Under the pieces are notes generated by a model. That model saw only the letters and a list, made by a program, of their open reading frames with translations. It was not told where the DNA came from and did not search any database. A DNA stretch of 64,000 nucleotides from Diploscapter coronatus (lineage: Eukaryota > Nematoda > Chromadorea > Rhabditida > Rhabditidae), in assembly GCA_964036155.1 (NCBI GenBank), contig OZ038423.1, forward strand, positions 31,077,249-31,141,248, written 5' to 3'. Positions 11,090-24,400 of the stretch are shown here, one piece after another. Numbering within the stretch: the first letter of the stretch is position 1; the number at the start of each line of letters is the position of its first letter. Position numbers and translations under genes: made by a program.

Positions 11090-14000
11090 ATAAATAACCC
11101 GCAATTTTTCTATGGGATCCTCGTAGTCCGCTCCATTCAAATGCCCTCAGCCTCTGTCCTGTCGCCTCCCTCTCTGCTCCGATTCATTACCTTCCCTTTT
11201 GACGACGAGACTTGGCGGCATTTGGTTGCGAAGTATTGGCAGAAAGAGACTTTACTAGATGGTGATTTGCTGGAAGAGCATGTCATCAATCAGCCTCTTC
11301 TAGCAGCCCTCACCCTGTTGCTACTCCTTCTATCTGCATTCATTTTCATAGCTTCGATTATTTTTGTGGGCTGTCGAAGTTTGGGCAAATGTGGTGCAAA
11401 ACGATATCAGGTCAGAGCGCTTATTCTGTTTCACAAAACAGCATGACTTTAGCCTCATCCAACTAGTGGGAAACGCTATTCCATCTACCTGTCTATATTC
11501 CTAATTTGCTGGTGCTTCATCGCCACCGCATCCCTGTACTTCATATTCTCTGGACTAAATTTTTGGAGCCAGAAACCCTCCTCTGAACGACTTTCTACGA
11601 GCAATCTAACTCTCGTCAGATTCACCCCAAACACTTACTATGATAGAAAAGTAGGTTGACCTTCTTCTTTTTCATTCACTCCAATTGGCCCATTCAACCT
11701 CGCGAACATTTAGGTGCAGAAGCGTTCAGCTAATGAGCCAAGTATTAGTGAAATGTTTAGTGATTTGGACTATGATGGGGACTTCGAAAAGATCAGTATC
11801 CAGGTTGAATCTGATAAATGACTTTTTGAGTTGAATAACCCCTTCTCAGACGACTAGAACAGCTCGAACAACAACATCGCATCGCCCTATCGTAACTCAG
11901 CCATTCAAGCCACAAGTCGAACAGAGTTCCGCGGAAAGGACTGTAAGTCAATTTGACATCACTTTGTGTCTTGAAACAGTCGATTAGCGCTGCCTGATTT
12001 AGCAGGTCTTCCACACCTCGTCCATCGTCCTCCCCACCAACAAACAACGGCTTCGACCTATCGAAATCCCTCTTCGGTCTCATGCAGAGACCGTCTCCAC
12101 ACACACCCCACCTCCAGACTTTCCCAAATCAGTCTCTGCAAAAATGACTGACGGAGAAGAGGAAGAAGAAGAAGAAACGACGGAAGAAGTGAAGCAGACG
12201 CGGAGTGGATTAACGACCGAACAGGGCGTTGCATTCGTGTCGAACAAAGTGCGGGCCATCGGCAGATCCATCGACAAGGACCTCTTCAGGACGAGCGGCC
12301 TGGCCTCTGGACTGTCCATGTCCAGCTACGTGCCCATCAAGAAGAAATTCGCTCGAAATGAGGCAAGCGCATTGAGTGACGGCAGCGACGAATTCACCAC
12401 GCAGCCAATCGAAACAACAACATCGACTTCTGCAGCAGTGTTCGAGACGACATTCCCTCTCACTTCCACTCTGCCGAACACGAGGAGTGGTCGGACTCGA
12501 ATCGATGCGGACAAAACAGTCGATTACTTTGCCGACCCTGAAGTGTCTCAGGAAGTGAATGCAGAAGAAGAGTTGGAAATGCTCCGAATTTTGCACGGCA
12601 AATCTGAAATCGCGAACAGACGGCCTATTCTCCATCATCAGACGATGCCTTCATTCACAACGACAACTACGGAAACTTCTACTATTCTGCCTACAACAAC
12701 TTCGGGTTTCACTGAAACCTCTAGTAGCAGTAAGAAAGGTGAGATCGGTTAAAATTGTTCAGTTTCTCAATTTGAATAATTTAGTTGAAACGACTACAAA
12801 ATTGATTGAGTCCACTTCGTCTGACATTTCTGCCTTTCCTCTGGTCGAACAGAGCGAGGATGAAGTAACGGAAATGGCTCGAATCGACGAGACAATCCCC
12901 ACTGCATCATTCACGAGGACTTCGTTTCCTGTAACCACAACGCGACAGCAAAAACAGTTGCAGCAGACCGCTTCAACTACAATTCTCCCATCTACAGCCC
13001 TGCTTGATCTGCAATCGACCGAAGATGACGACACCGACGAATTTGTAAGCGTTCTAGAGTTCATTTTAAAATTTATCAACACCCAATTAGGCACTTTCCC
13101 CAATCCCCATTTTGGCTCCGAGTCCAAACGTGGTGAATTTCACCTCTGTCGAGAATGGCACAGACGGCAGCAATGAGTTGTCGCTGTCTGCCGACTCGAA
13201 TGGTGTCGAGTGGCACGTGGACACGGTTCCTTTCGAGAAGGTTTGAGTCATCAAAAATCAACATTCAGCAATGTGTCTTTTGCAGATGCAGACTTCGACT
13301 CGAGTGACTCTGACGTTCCCAAACGAGCATTTGACAGACTTCGACATGCAGACCAAAATCGAGCAGATCTCCCCTCTACCCTTCCCCTTCCGCATTCTGC
13401 ACACCTCGTCAGTCATTTGGATGGCCCGCATCTCATTCGTCCTAATCTCCACTCTCATTGTTCTGGTCGTCTTCCCCTCGATATTCCTAATCATAGTTGG
13501 AACAGTCTGTTATTTGCACAGCTATCACCCCATGGATCGGTCGAAACTGTCCGACAAGGTTTGAAGCATTGAGTTCCCCTCGAAAATGCCAATTTGAGAT
13601 CGGCTCTCTGTTGATTCTGCTAGCGACAATCCAGCTGTTCTCGATCCCTCTGCTGCTGTGCTTCTCGGCCTTCACGCTCGTCTACGTGCATGCGTATGAT
13701 GTGCTCTGTCCCGCCCTGCAGATGCAATTCATGCATCAGATGGGTGCACTGGACAGTCGCATCACCATCGACAGTGCTGCGTTCATCGATCGACAGGTCA
13801 TCAACAGCGAGAATTGCAGACACTCACTCGCCAATGTGGAGGTTCGCATTTCAGGAGAATACAGCACGAAATCCAAATTCAGGGAATGCTATATTCCTCT
13901 CTGCTCCTAGCCTTATTCTCCATCCCAGTTGTATTTTCTCTATTCAAAGTGACCAAGTATTTTCTTCGAATGAAGACCGAATATTATTGGTCGGTTGGTG

Positions 14001-14292
14001 ACAATTATGGCTCTGCTAGGAGGTTTGTTGAAACTCGATTGAATTTCCAAATTCGGAGAACATTAGGCCTCAAAATAATAATGAAGAAATCTATGGTCCT
14101 ATATATGGAGAAATTCGGAATAAGCGAAGACCTCCCGCTCCTCCGCCTCCTCCGGCCTATCAGGTTGTTGTTTATGAAATGACAGTCTAGTCTTGAACTG
14201 ATGATTATTTGAAGGACAACCACATATATTCGGAGAGCCTTTATGCAGATGGACCTATTTATGGAATCTATAGTTCTTATGGGCAAATCTAA
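11090..14292 (+). CDS. Prominin-like five-transmembrane protein (5' end not resolved)
   Basis: Prominins are pentaspan glycoproteins of membrane protrusions. Twelve exons keep phase: 11090-11410, 11453-11650, 11714-11803, 11850-11942, 12006-12738, 12785-13044, 13091-13240, 13286-13558, 13599-13841, 13883-14022, 14067-14163, 14215-14292, giving 891 residues from 11090. TM1 (about 68-92) is followed by a short Cys-containing loop (CRSLGKCGAKRYQ) and TM2 (about 117-140), as in prominins. A Thr/Ser-rich extracellular region of about 500 residues precedes TM3 (about 662-690) and TM4 (about 708-735). TM5 continues into FSLFKVTKYFLRM, resembling the FAVKLAKYYRRM of vertebrate prominin. Two features are odd. 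The second extracellular loop is only about 50 residues instead of nearly 300, and the tail is Tyr/Pro-rich (IYGPIYGEI, RRPPAPPPPAYQ, GPIYGIYSSYG). The signal-peptide exon was not found, so the start is an exon boundary, not a proven start codon. The family call rests on topology and short motifs. Confidence 0.75.
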
Positions 14293-14649
14293 AACTCTAA
14301 CCCTGACGCCGTCTTTCATCGATTTCCCCCAATTGCTTGCTCATCACAAGACTTTACTTGATGGTTTTCATATCTCCAATCGGGTACAATCAGCTTCTTC
14401 TCACAAACAGCAATTCTTTCTACGTAAATACGTGAATGCATTCTCAATCACATCAATCCGCAATCCCCATTGAAGGCTCGAATATGTATGTTTATTATCT
14501 CACCTCCTTCAAACTCCCACTCAGGACTAGTCAGTATTCGTGAAAATTTCATGAATTTATTATTAAAAATTTATTAAAGTTATTCATAAGCTTAGAAATG
14601 TACAGAAAAGTGTTGAAATGTCCAATTGTGCGTGCATGAGTGATAATAG
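14293..14649. other. Convergent 3' ends of the prominin-like and calmodulin-like genes
   Basis: The two genes converge here with 357 bp between stop codons. On the minus strand, TTTATT at 14570-14575 and 14556-14561 reads as AATAAA about 75-95 bp past the calmodulin-like stop, a good polyadenylation signal pair. No clear AATAAA for the + strand gene was seen. Nothing else is visible. Confidence 0.5.
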
Positions 14650-16290
14650 TCAGTTACCCTTGATTAGCATGGCGAATTCTGAAAATGTAGTTGATTGAAG
14701 TCGGAAAGAGTCATTTTCCCACCGTGAAAGTCAATCTTCCCATCGCTGTTTCTGTCTGCCTCCCTGATCATAAGTTTCGCTTCGACTTCAGTCAGTTTTT
14801 CCCCAAGTGAACCCATTATGTCTAGCAAATCACCGAGTGAAATCATTCCATCCTGATCTTTGTCAAATACCTAAATTGTAAACAAGCATTTAAGAAACAC
14901 ACAACTTGTCAGAAATTTCATAGAATCTAAAATGATACGCAAAATGACTTGGACTGTCTGTCGATTTTGATGAACAGAAGTGGCAATGTTTGTCGAGGCA
15001 AAATAAGTTCATCTTTCGGATTTTCTATTCATGTTGGCAAGCAAAATGACGAAGGCCTTTCAGTAGATTTCGATGAGCAAAGATGAAAATATGGGCTCGA
15101 CTTACATTGAAGACTTCTCGCAATTCTCTTTCTTCTTTCGGGCTGATTAACTGCTTTTTGAGGACTAGGAGAAATTCATCGATATCAATGCAGCCATTGC
15201 CTAAAATAATCTTAGCTAACTTTTTCCGATACTTGGAAAGAAATCTGCAAATCATTCTTGTCTTGCAGCCTTCATTTCTGCAATTCTTCCCCAATTACAA
15301 AGTAATTAGCTTCGTCAATAATCTCATTAGAAAGTGCTCCCAGCGTAAGTTTCCTCATTTGTGGTCCTTTGCTGTTTTAAGGCTTCAAAAAAGCATTTTG
15401 CTGCAAAAGCGCTTCAGTCAATTTTCGAAATTTCATGCATAAGATAGGGCAGCGCTTAGTACGAATTTCTTCTATAATTCATAATTTTCGCGATTTGTCC
15501 GACATTTCGGCCTTGTTTCTACCTCCGCAAATCGTTACAAGGTGAAATAAATCAAACGAATACCAAGTCCCAACTCATGTTCAAAGAAAAATGGCCTTGT
15601 TTATTTTCCAAAATTTCCCACAAGCGAATTTCGCTGATCATTTATTTAAAAAAGCGCCTCTGGGCACAGGCAAAGAAGAGCTCGAATTTCGGCGTCATTC
15701 GAAGCGTGTGCGAATTGAAAATGCAAACTGAATAAAGAGAACAGCCGCAACTGGACGAGTTTTGATGACGAGCTGCTCGAAATGCACAATTCAATATGCA
15801 GCACTTCCAAAAATACGCCGATAAATGAATTCCTCCAACCTGAGTGAAGTATTCTGAGCAGAAACATTCAATATTCGACAGATCTAGGCAGACTTTCAGC
15901 GAAAGTGAAAAAATTTAAGGGAGGGGGTACGCAATATTCATCTTTTTCTACAGGAAAGTGATGAATATGGGGGTACGCAATAAGATTTTGGCTTAAGTTA
16001 TGCCTCTAAGTCTGATTCGACGCTCGACTCACCGTCTATGTCCGCCTGCTCTATGAGAGCCTCGATCTTGCCACCAGTCGGATTTTCTCCGAATTGCAGC
16101 AGAGCCACCTATAATTCAATTTGAAATCAGATTCCTTCGCAAATAGAACATCGAACATTTTGTTTTGGAATCAGAAAAAAAGCAAAACGAGAAAGCGTAC
16201 CTCCAGCTCCTGCCGATTAATCTTACCGTCGCCATTCTTGTCGAACTCCTTGAAGATCTCCCTCAATTCACATTCCTTCAGAGCCTCCAT
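14650..16290 (-). CDS. Calmodulin-like protein, four EF hands, 145 aa
   Basis: A small calcium sensor with five exons (minus strand order): 16201-16290, 16033-16108, 15106-15200, 14723-14870, 14650-14678. The loops are DKNGDGKINRQE (17-28), DIDGNGCIDIDE (53-64), DKDQDGMISLGD (90-101) and DRNSDGKIDFHE (126-137). Loops 1, 2 and 4 have the usual acidic residues with Glu at position 12; loop 3 has Asp there, which may weaken or alter Ca binding. Length and EF spacing are those of calmodulin, but the N-terminus lacks the standard LTEEQIAEFKEAF helix and overall divergence marks a calmodulin-like (cal/troponin-C-like) paralogue. The last intron is 44 bp and splices the Glu codon of loop 4. The start is chosen because an acceptor (GGTTCAG) sits one base before the ATG. 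Function beyond Ca sensing cannot be inferred. Confidence 0.88.
15879..16015. mobile_element. Family B MITE-like element, copy 1 (calmodulin-like intron 2)
   Basis: Begins CAGATCTAGGCAGAC and ends GCCTCTAAGTCTGAT, which are inverted copies. Inside, GGTACGCAATATTCATC and GATGAATATGGGGGTACGC form a second inverted pair. Related termini (AGACCTAG...CTAGGTCT) occur at seven or more other places in the window. Confidence 0.7.
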
Positions 16291-16291
16291 T

Positions 16292-16298
16292 CTGAACC
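16292..16298 (-). other. 3' splice site immediately upstream of the calmodulin-like start codon
   Basis: The minus strand reads CTGGTTCAG followed by AATGGAG, placing a splice acceptor one nucleotide before the ATG. Such spacing is typical of spliced-leader acceptors in nematodes; a cis-spliced 5' UTR intron is the alternative. Confidence 0.5.
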
Positions 16299-17945
16299 AG
16301 ATGAATTATGATTGTGGATTGTGAATTGTGAAGTGGGAAGTGGGTAGAGTAAGTCAGAGAACTATTAAGGAATTTGTGCAGAGAGGAAAGCAAGCAAGTG
16401 GCTATTATGGCCTTATTGCCTATGTACGGCAATTAAAGAAACTGACAAAGACCCATTCGATGATGCACACTGCCAAAGAATGGCAAGGGGGAAACGGAAA
16501 TCCTCTGCACAAAGAGATGCTTTGTGCCTTCCCCTCCCCAATCCAGAAAGCATTCAGTTTTGTTGTTTGTGGCGTTTCGAAAACGAGCAACAGTTTAGAA
16601 GAAAAGGCGGAAGGCGGGACTTGGGCACTGATAATGCGGCTGTTGGCTGTGAATGGAAAGAATGAATATGTTAGGTCAAAAGCCAATTGGAAAGGGGGAA
16701 GAAAAGAGGCGTTTCCGGAATGGATGTGTGAATGCGCAAGTGCAATACGTGCAGTGTGAAGGTGACCGGGCAGTCTCCTGGGAAGGCATAGAAGCCCCAT
16801 TTATCACACACCAACTCAGAAGGGCGAAATGGGATGTTTGTGATTCAATTCGAATTCAAACCTCGATGTTTTCCTTTGCATGTCATCTGCATTAGGCGCC
16901 AGTTCCATATCTGTCGCTGAATCCAATCTCTTCAAGTGGACTCGACTAGAATGAGAATGGCGACAATATTGAGAACTCGACTGCACAACCACACAATGCC
17001 AAGAGCTTAGTGTCTAATTGGGCTTTTGTGTGAGGGTCTCTGCCAGAGATTCAAAAGAGTGAAAGAATGCTTGACAAAAAGGCGGAATTCGAAGAACAAA
17101 TGAAATTCTAATGGATTTTTGAAGGACGCAAAAAATCACTCCCGCCAGTCCCATTTCCTTTGAACAATTCGCTATGCAGATTGTGAAAACGACATGGACA
17201 AGAGTTCTCTTCAGACGCAGAAGCGAACGTTTCTCTGCTTCTTTCTTCGAGCTAAACTATCACCCCGAAACTCGGTCTGTCTGAACTCCATCATCTAAAC
17301 TTCAACCAATCATTAGAATAATTTATTCATTCATTTTCATAAATAACTTGATCTATCGCAAAAACTAGGCGATAACACGAGATGTAGATAACAATAAAAT
17401 ATCTCTTCGTAATATGTAGAAAATATAAGACTTCTTCCCGCACAGATAGTGTTAAATTTGAACGATTTGTAGAGCTGATGGATAGTTTGGAAGAAAGATT
17501 AAGAAAATGAAAATTCTCGTCGGTAGGTTAGAATTAGCGCGAAAAGATCACAGTGACATAAAATCAGCACTAAAAATAGAATTGGATAGAGATTCTTTGA
17601 GATGAATTAGAATATTAGAGATTGTGAGGCAAATGTGCTTGAATCGAATCACTAAACATCGATCGAAAACAAATAACTTATCCGAATAATTAGAATGTGA
17701 GAGCGAGCGAAAAGTTAGCAGTGATTAGACCAGTAGAAAATTGAACGCGCGATAATCACTAGTAAATTTTACCTATCTCTTCTGAACACTTCGCTTGTAG
17801 TAAGAACATTGTATATATGAAAGAATAACCCGCTTGGAATAGTTTACGATGGAAGGAAAACGCTAAGCAGAACTTAGATTGTCTTTGATATTCACTGTTT
17901 CACGTAAATCGAGGATTGCATAAATTATGTGTGAAAGTTGTATAA

Positions 17946-18050
17946 GGGGGCCTTCATACTTTTTGACATCGTGTCAATGGCAAGAGTCACAAATTTACAC
18001 ATGAAGTCGCTTAACATTGACACGACGTCAAAAAGTATGAACGCGCGCCC
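17946..18050. repeat. Palindromic element with 20-bp-class inverted ends
   Basis: CATACTTTTTGACATCGTGT at the left and the reverse complement of ACACGACGTCAAAAAGTATG at the right pair with one mismatch, followed inward by CAATG/CATTG. The outermost bases GGGGGCC and GCGCGCCC also pair roughly. I saw a single copy in the window. It is likely a MITE-like element and could form a strong hairpin. Confidence 0.65.
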
Positions 18051-18428
18051 TAAGAAAACATAAAATGCCAAACGAATTGAATGCAACTGTGAGTTGAGTT
18101 GATTCAGAGGGTTGAGTTGGTTTGTTGTTAGGGAGAGAGGAAAGAGAGATAGATTGAATCATTGCCGATGGTTACCAAGTTTGTTACAAATAATAATCGT
18201 AGAGGCATTTGTTGTGAACCGGAAATTAGAAATGAACAAATGAAATGAATGAAATCGAAAATGGAGATCGAAAATTGCAAAGGCCATATGCGAAATTGAA
18301 CGAAACGCAAAATTTGTTTGGATCTGTAATCATTCCTTATGGAAGTTGAGAAGTTTCCCTTCAGATTCTCAATACAGTTTCTTCTCAATTTGCATAATTC
18401 ATGGAATTGACTTGCTTGGAACCTCCAA

Positions 18429-21400
18429 TTAGAGCAGAAATCTTGCCACAGTGTGATAGAGACGAGTGAGATGTTGAATGTGCGTTGGGAGGCAGGAAAC
18501 TCGCTCTCCTGTGGAGGCATTTACATTCAGCCAGGACAATGCATTGTACGTTTCCAGAACATGACTGAAAATATTGAACTTCGTTAGAGTAAATTTCGAT
18601 TTTCTTACCGCAACACTTCGTCTGTCTTTGCGCTGTCGAGAGGATGTTTCTCACTGCTCAATTCGTTCTTGTCCTTAGTTTCTGTCTTGTCCTTTGTCAA
18701 TCCGATATCATCACCCTGAATCATTCATCCTTCATTCATTGAGCGAGCAATCGCTATTTCACGGGACGCCGGCACGCTACAGCACGATTTTATAGTATAA
18801 AGAAAGAAAGAACTATTTCAAATCGTGCCGTCGTGCCATATTTAAAAAAAAAAAAATTGCCCATTCATTATGGACTATCAAATTCCAACCTTCTGGACTT
18901 CAGGAACGTTGATGTGGAGAGAAGCCTTGAGATGCACAGGAGTACGTCTCCTCGCAGAGGGGCAGTTGGCCCAGAACCATTCGGGCAAATCGCCTGCGGG
19001 CGCTGTGGAAATGTAGTAGCCAGAGGCAAGCGGCTGATTCTCTGCTGTTATATCTGAAAAATGGACTTTATTATCGAAAGGACAAATAAATTATAATTCT
19101 CCCCGACCTTGCGACTGTTCTGGGAAGAATGTGGGAGGTCCACCCTGTTTGAATCCAGCACTTGGCTGGGGGCCCGTGGAAGTGCCGATGTCGTTAATGA
19201 TGTTGTCCATTTCGGGGTCCTCGATGTTGATGTCGAACCATTCTTCGTCTGCCTGACCTGTCTGCTCTTGGTTTTCCAGCTAGAAAATTGAATTTACAGA
19301 TTAAAAACTCAAACACCTAGACTTACAATCAACTCGACGCCGACTTGATAAGTCATAATGTGCGTGACGGAGACATCGTATGGAGTCGACAGCTTTCTTG
19401 TCTTGGACTTTTCTCTGAAGAAAGTTTCATTAACTTCATTCAAAATTATGCAAATTTCTTACTGAGCAGCCTCTTGCTCTACTAGATCGTGGAAAACACG
19501 CAGATTTGGCTCTGCTTCGGTTGTCACCAGACAGGCAGAGACAATAGCTGGAGTGTATGCACTGGAAGGCATCTGATTGCAGGCTGTGCAGATTTCCTTT
19601 AGACGGGCGGAGTATCGCCGAAGACTTGCTTTGTTCAGCAAATGTGTCCAGGCTGAAAATTACAAGTAATGAAATTACAAACAAAAAAACTTGAAAAATT
19701 CTCACCTCTGAATTCGCCATGTCCCATTCTGCCGAGTCTGCCGATAACGAGCCTCCAGTTGCGAGTTTCCATCGACAGCACCGAGAGAATGTAAGTCCAC
19801 AGTCGACCCATCGTATCGAGAATCTGCGTCTTGTTTCTGTACGGTTTGCCATCCACTTTGGGTTTCGTGTTGATTATGCAGCTGTCAGTTATTCGACCCA
19901 GTCCATCGGTCACTGTCGCACACAGCCAGTCGCCCCCAATCAGGCAATACGAGACGTACAAAATCTCAAAGAAAATCAATTGCAAAAATTCAGTTCCAAC
20001 TCTTGAATTTACCTGTTCTTCCTGACAGATCTGCACAACCTTCTCGTCGTCTTTCTGATAGAGAACCGGTCCAGGAGCGAGAGAAATCGCATTGGAAGGC
20101 ATTTTGAACAACATGCTCTTGTCCACATTCATCAGAGCATCGAGTGAGTCCAACATCCACGAGCCAGGCCCGAATCGAGTCATGCAACGCGCCTAGAATC
20201 AAGAATTTGAACTTTATTTTAAAAAAATTAGATCTGACTTGAACTCTTCGAATTGCATCAGGCGAGAGAACTCTGGGATGAGTGTAGACAGACAAGCACG
20301 TGGCTCTGTACGAATCTGACATGTCACAGCCTTTCACGTGGTGCCGGTCTGCAAATGTGCATTTCTTCCATAGAAAAGCAGGGGAATAGAGACTGACTGT
20401 TGAATGGTCGACAGTGCAGATCGAATGGAATCCTGGGATCGTTTGCATAGTCCGGGAAGGGTCGAATCAGATCGCCCATCTGCTCGATTCCGACGATCTC
20501 CAGCTGCAGTTGAATGCGGTGAGACAGAGGCAAACGGGAGCAGACAGCGTTGAAGGCCCTGAAGCAAGACAATTGAGTCTGAAACTGACGGGTTCTGCTG
20601 CATACCTCGTGATTGCGAGCATCGACAGTCGCATCATCATGGGATGTCTGAATTCGTGTCCGAAAGTGAACGGATTGACGACGTAAATGACGATGACGTG
20701 CGGCAGGGCGGGGTAGTCGTCTGTGGGAATGTCCTCTGGCTCGATTGCAGTTGCGCTGTCGTCTCTGGTCGACTGTTGAGGAGGCAGCATTTGGGTGGAA
20801 GAGCCGCCAATTGAGGGAAGCAGAGTCGAAGGCTGCTCGATGAGCTGCTGCAGACAGGTGGGAGACCCGATTGAAACTAAATTGGCAAAATTCGTCAATT
20901 CAAAGTGTCAGTCTTTTCCTCACCTGCAGGGGTTAGTTGCGGTGCAAGGTTTAGCTGTGGCTGCAGAGGAGTTGGAGGCTGATGCGAGGAAGTTCCCATT
21001 TCTTCTGGCTTCTGATTTTCTCCTGAAATTTCGGGAATGAAAGAAGAAAAATGTTGGAACAAATGAACTGACTTTCATAATATTTCTTCTCGGCATTGGC
21101 AGCCAATGCAGCGCTCGCATTTCTCTTTGCTCTCCAATCTAGTGCAAGCAGCTCGCGGAAATAGCCTCTATCAAACAGACGTTCCTCTTCGATCAGCAAC
21201 TGAGCAAGCGACTCCTCCATCGATTGAACGAAATTCTGTAATATCGTCTGTCTTGTGCATAAGGAATTTCAAATTCAATTACCTTGAGCTTAATCATAAA
21301 ATTCTTGTTGTCGACATATTTGGCCATGTCTTGGAAGTCGATTGTTTGAGGAGAAGCAGTGAATTTGTTCTTAGTTGGGTTCGACACTGATTTGAGAACT

Positions 21401-24400
21401 CCATCTCTGCACTCCCCCGTCGGACAAGCGACATGTCTGCCAAGTCGCATTCTTTCGTACAATCTGAAAAAAGCGGAATTACATATCTTACTGTAGCTCT
21501 CATGAAGTGCGCAATATGACTTACTGGCTGATATTCTCGAGATAGGTCTTGGTGCTGTCGACAGCCTCCTTGCAGTCGACAGTCACGGCCACATACAACA
21601 CGTCTTTCGGCTGATCGTAGGGGCCGAGAGATAGGTTCTCCCACATCTGCACTGCCTGGGGGGCTATTCGAATTGCGTCCTTGTCCGTCGAGGCGAGAAT
21701 GTAGGGAATCGGCTCCTGCATGAACAGCTCGTCCTCTGCTGCCCCGTCCTTTGTCGTCTTCTGATTCTTCGTCACAAACTGTCTCCAAGTCAATGGCCCC
21801 TCCACAATTTTGCCCATCTCCTGACTTCCAGCACATCTAAAACTTGGGGGTGAATTTCGAAACTCACAAAAATGCAATTTCACCTGACGGCCTTCATCGA
21901 TTTATCGACAGAATTGAGAATGTTGTCGAGCAGATATTTCCACTCAGAGACTGAAGGCTCACGAATTTCGTTTGCAATTTGCAGCCCCCAAGGATGGAAA
22001 TAGGTCAGGAAATTGGGAGATGGGTTTGTATTTCTTCGATTCCCAAGCACTGCAAACTCGGGACTTTATACAAAATTTGGACTTCCAAAAACTGACTATT
22101 GATGGTGACCAACTCCATTGCCGCATTTCCGAGCAGAAGCAGCTCTGTCTGATCTACTAGTGACACGATGTACTCTGCATTGCCTCCAGTGTCTGATGAA
22201 ATTGCTTCTTGTGGCTAAAAATGATCAAATTTAAAAATGTCGAACTTTTTTTTATGAACCACCTTCAAAGCCTTGCTCATTTGCTCTGTAAGGCTGCCCA
22301 GATGATGAATGGCCTTTCCCCAGTTATGCGTCTGCGAGAGAATTCGGATCTGGTTGACAATATTCAGATGAACGTCGTTTTCGGGATTGAACCTGCGAAA
22401 TAATGCTTATTTTTAAAATACGCAAAAAAGAAAAAAATCGTACCAAGAAATGTTGGTGGCAGGAACGAGCGCAGCAGAGTCGAGCTGAATGGAAGGCACA
22501 TGGGAGAGCGCAGCTGAATCGAGTGCCGTCGCCTCTCGAGCATCCTCCGGAAAGAGACCAGAGCACACTGACAGATAGCGATGCCGAACCGCACTGCAGT
22601 TTTAAGTTTATGAAAAATTGAAGTTTGAAAAATCAACCTGAATCCGCAAGTGCAAGGAGTGGACGCCTCCTGCTGTGCGAACCCACTCCACGGTCCGATT
22701 AGTTGCTGGTCGGCAGGTTGACGTAGAATTTCTGGAGGAGTGATGTACATTCCCAACTCTCTGAATCGAATGATCTTTGCAAGAATTCCAGCTGTTTCAC
22801 TCACCTGGCTCTAATTGAGGTGTGACAAGAGCAGATCGGACAGGCATCGAATACAGTGTCGAAGTGCAGATCGAGAATTGTATCCTGCATTGTTTTCTTC
22901 ATGATCATTCAAAAACTCGTATGATTTCCTACCGATAGAACCAATGCCAAAACGATCGAGGATCCTTCCGGAACTAATTCCCGTCTCTGGTGCATCGAGC
23001 TGCTCGGCACCATGTGCATTGTCTGTGGAGTGTGATGGGACACAGGGAATTGCGGTGTTGTTTGTTGATGCTGATTGATGTTCTGGAATGGGGCGTTGCT
23101 GGTTGAAGCGCCTGGCATCGGCCCCGTCAAATCGATTACGGATGGCTGACGCGCGTATGGTGGAGCCATTGGACCATTCTGATGAAAGCCTGTAGAACGC
23201 ATCGGCTGAAATGTGTTCTTCGTCTTTTCAATTTGATCATTCAAAAGACGCTTACAACTGATGATGATGAATACAGAGGCGGCTGCATTTGAGGGTTCAA
23301 ATTCTGCGGTGCCTGCATTCCCCCATAATGGCTCATTTGATTGCCGGCACCGAGCTGCATCGCGTACATTCCCTGTATTCCCTGATTGTGCATGTAGCCG
23401 TGCGGAGGACCAAAGGCTGTGTGAGGCGGAGTCTGCGCTCCCATTGGACCCATTCGCATTTGCATCTAAAATGTGTTAAAAAATGAACGCTCAACTTAAT
23501 GAATTGGAAAAGAACCTGTGGATGCATGAACTGTGACTGCATTGGGTGATTTGGGGGCAGCCCGGGGTGATGAGGATGAATGGACTGGGGAGTGGGCGGG
23601 GCCATGGTTGTCGACAGTTGCGTCATGTATGGAGGCTAGAATTAGACATAGGTAATTAGTGAACAATTCACGCCAAATAGAACACACAATTTGACTTACT
23701 CTAAAATTGTACTGCATTGCCATTGCCTGCAATTGAGTTGGAGTGCCGGGCATTCGCTCATCGGGGAACGTAACGGTTATGGATTCATCGAAGAAACGCT
23801 GATGCTCAGTTGGCTGTACATTTGGTGAATTATTCTTCTCCGAGCGCGAAACCATCTTCTGATAGTCGAGAGGTTGAGGCAGGACGGCGACTCCTTTCCC
23901 GCTCAGCTGAAAATTTGGAAATTCAATTTTAAAAGGGCTGACAATCCTACCCGGTATTTGGAAGAGAATCTCGTGACGATGGGCAGTCGGACGTTTTCAC
24001 GAACCCCGTGAATGGGCCTTCGCTCGATTTTCTGCAGAATTCCAGCAATCGGGCCTTTCTTGTCGATGAAGAATTTGATAGGATCGTTGATTGGCAGAAG
24101 AGGCAGCTCCTCTTCACTTAATTCTTCCTCTTCTTGTGCATTCACTAGCTCTACCGGCTCTGTCACTTCGTCATTCTCCGTCTTCAATGAAAATTTACAG
24201 TGAAAATCATTATAGAAAGAAGTGGGCTTGTGTAAAAGCCGTACACTAGCAAAATAAGAATAAGGGTGGAGGGTCTCGGTAAGTTAGTCTAACTTTTTCT
24301 ATAAATAACCTGGCACATGCTACTCATCATTTTGAGACAAAACATAGCCTACCTTCTCTACCCCTTTCCCTTGGATACAGTCATATAGATTTGACAAGTG

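Larger units (their letters stand above)
16291..18428. other. Intergenic region between calmodulin-like gene 5' end and MED13 3' end
   Basis: About 2.1 kb with no supported exon. It carries the 5' flank of the calmodulin-like gene, AT-rich DNA at 17.3-17.9 kb and a palindromic element at 17946-18050. Open frames up to 143 codons at 16.3-16.9 kb lack splice-site support and family resemblance. Confidence 0.55.

Noticed and set aside
13559..13598. Possible non-AG or unusual acceptor in a 40-bp prominin-like intron
   Set aside because: The intron ends TTTGAG, which is still an AG acceptor with G at -3. Phase and TM4 continuity support it, so it is only a weak normal intron.
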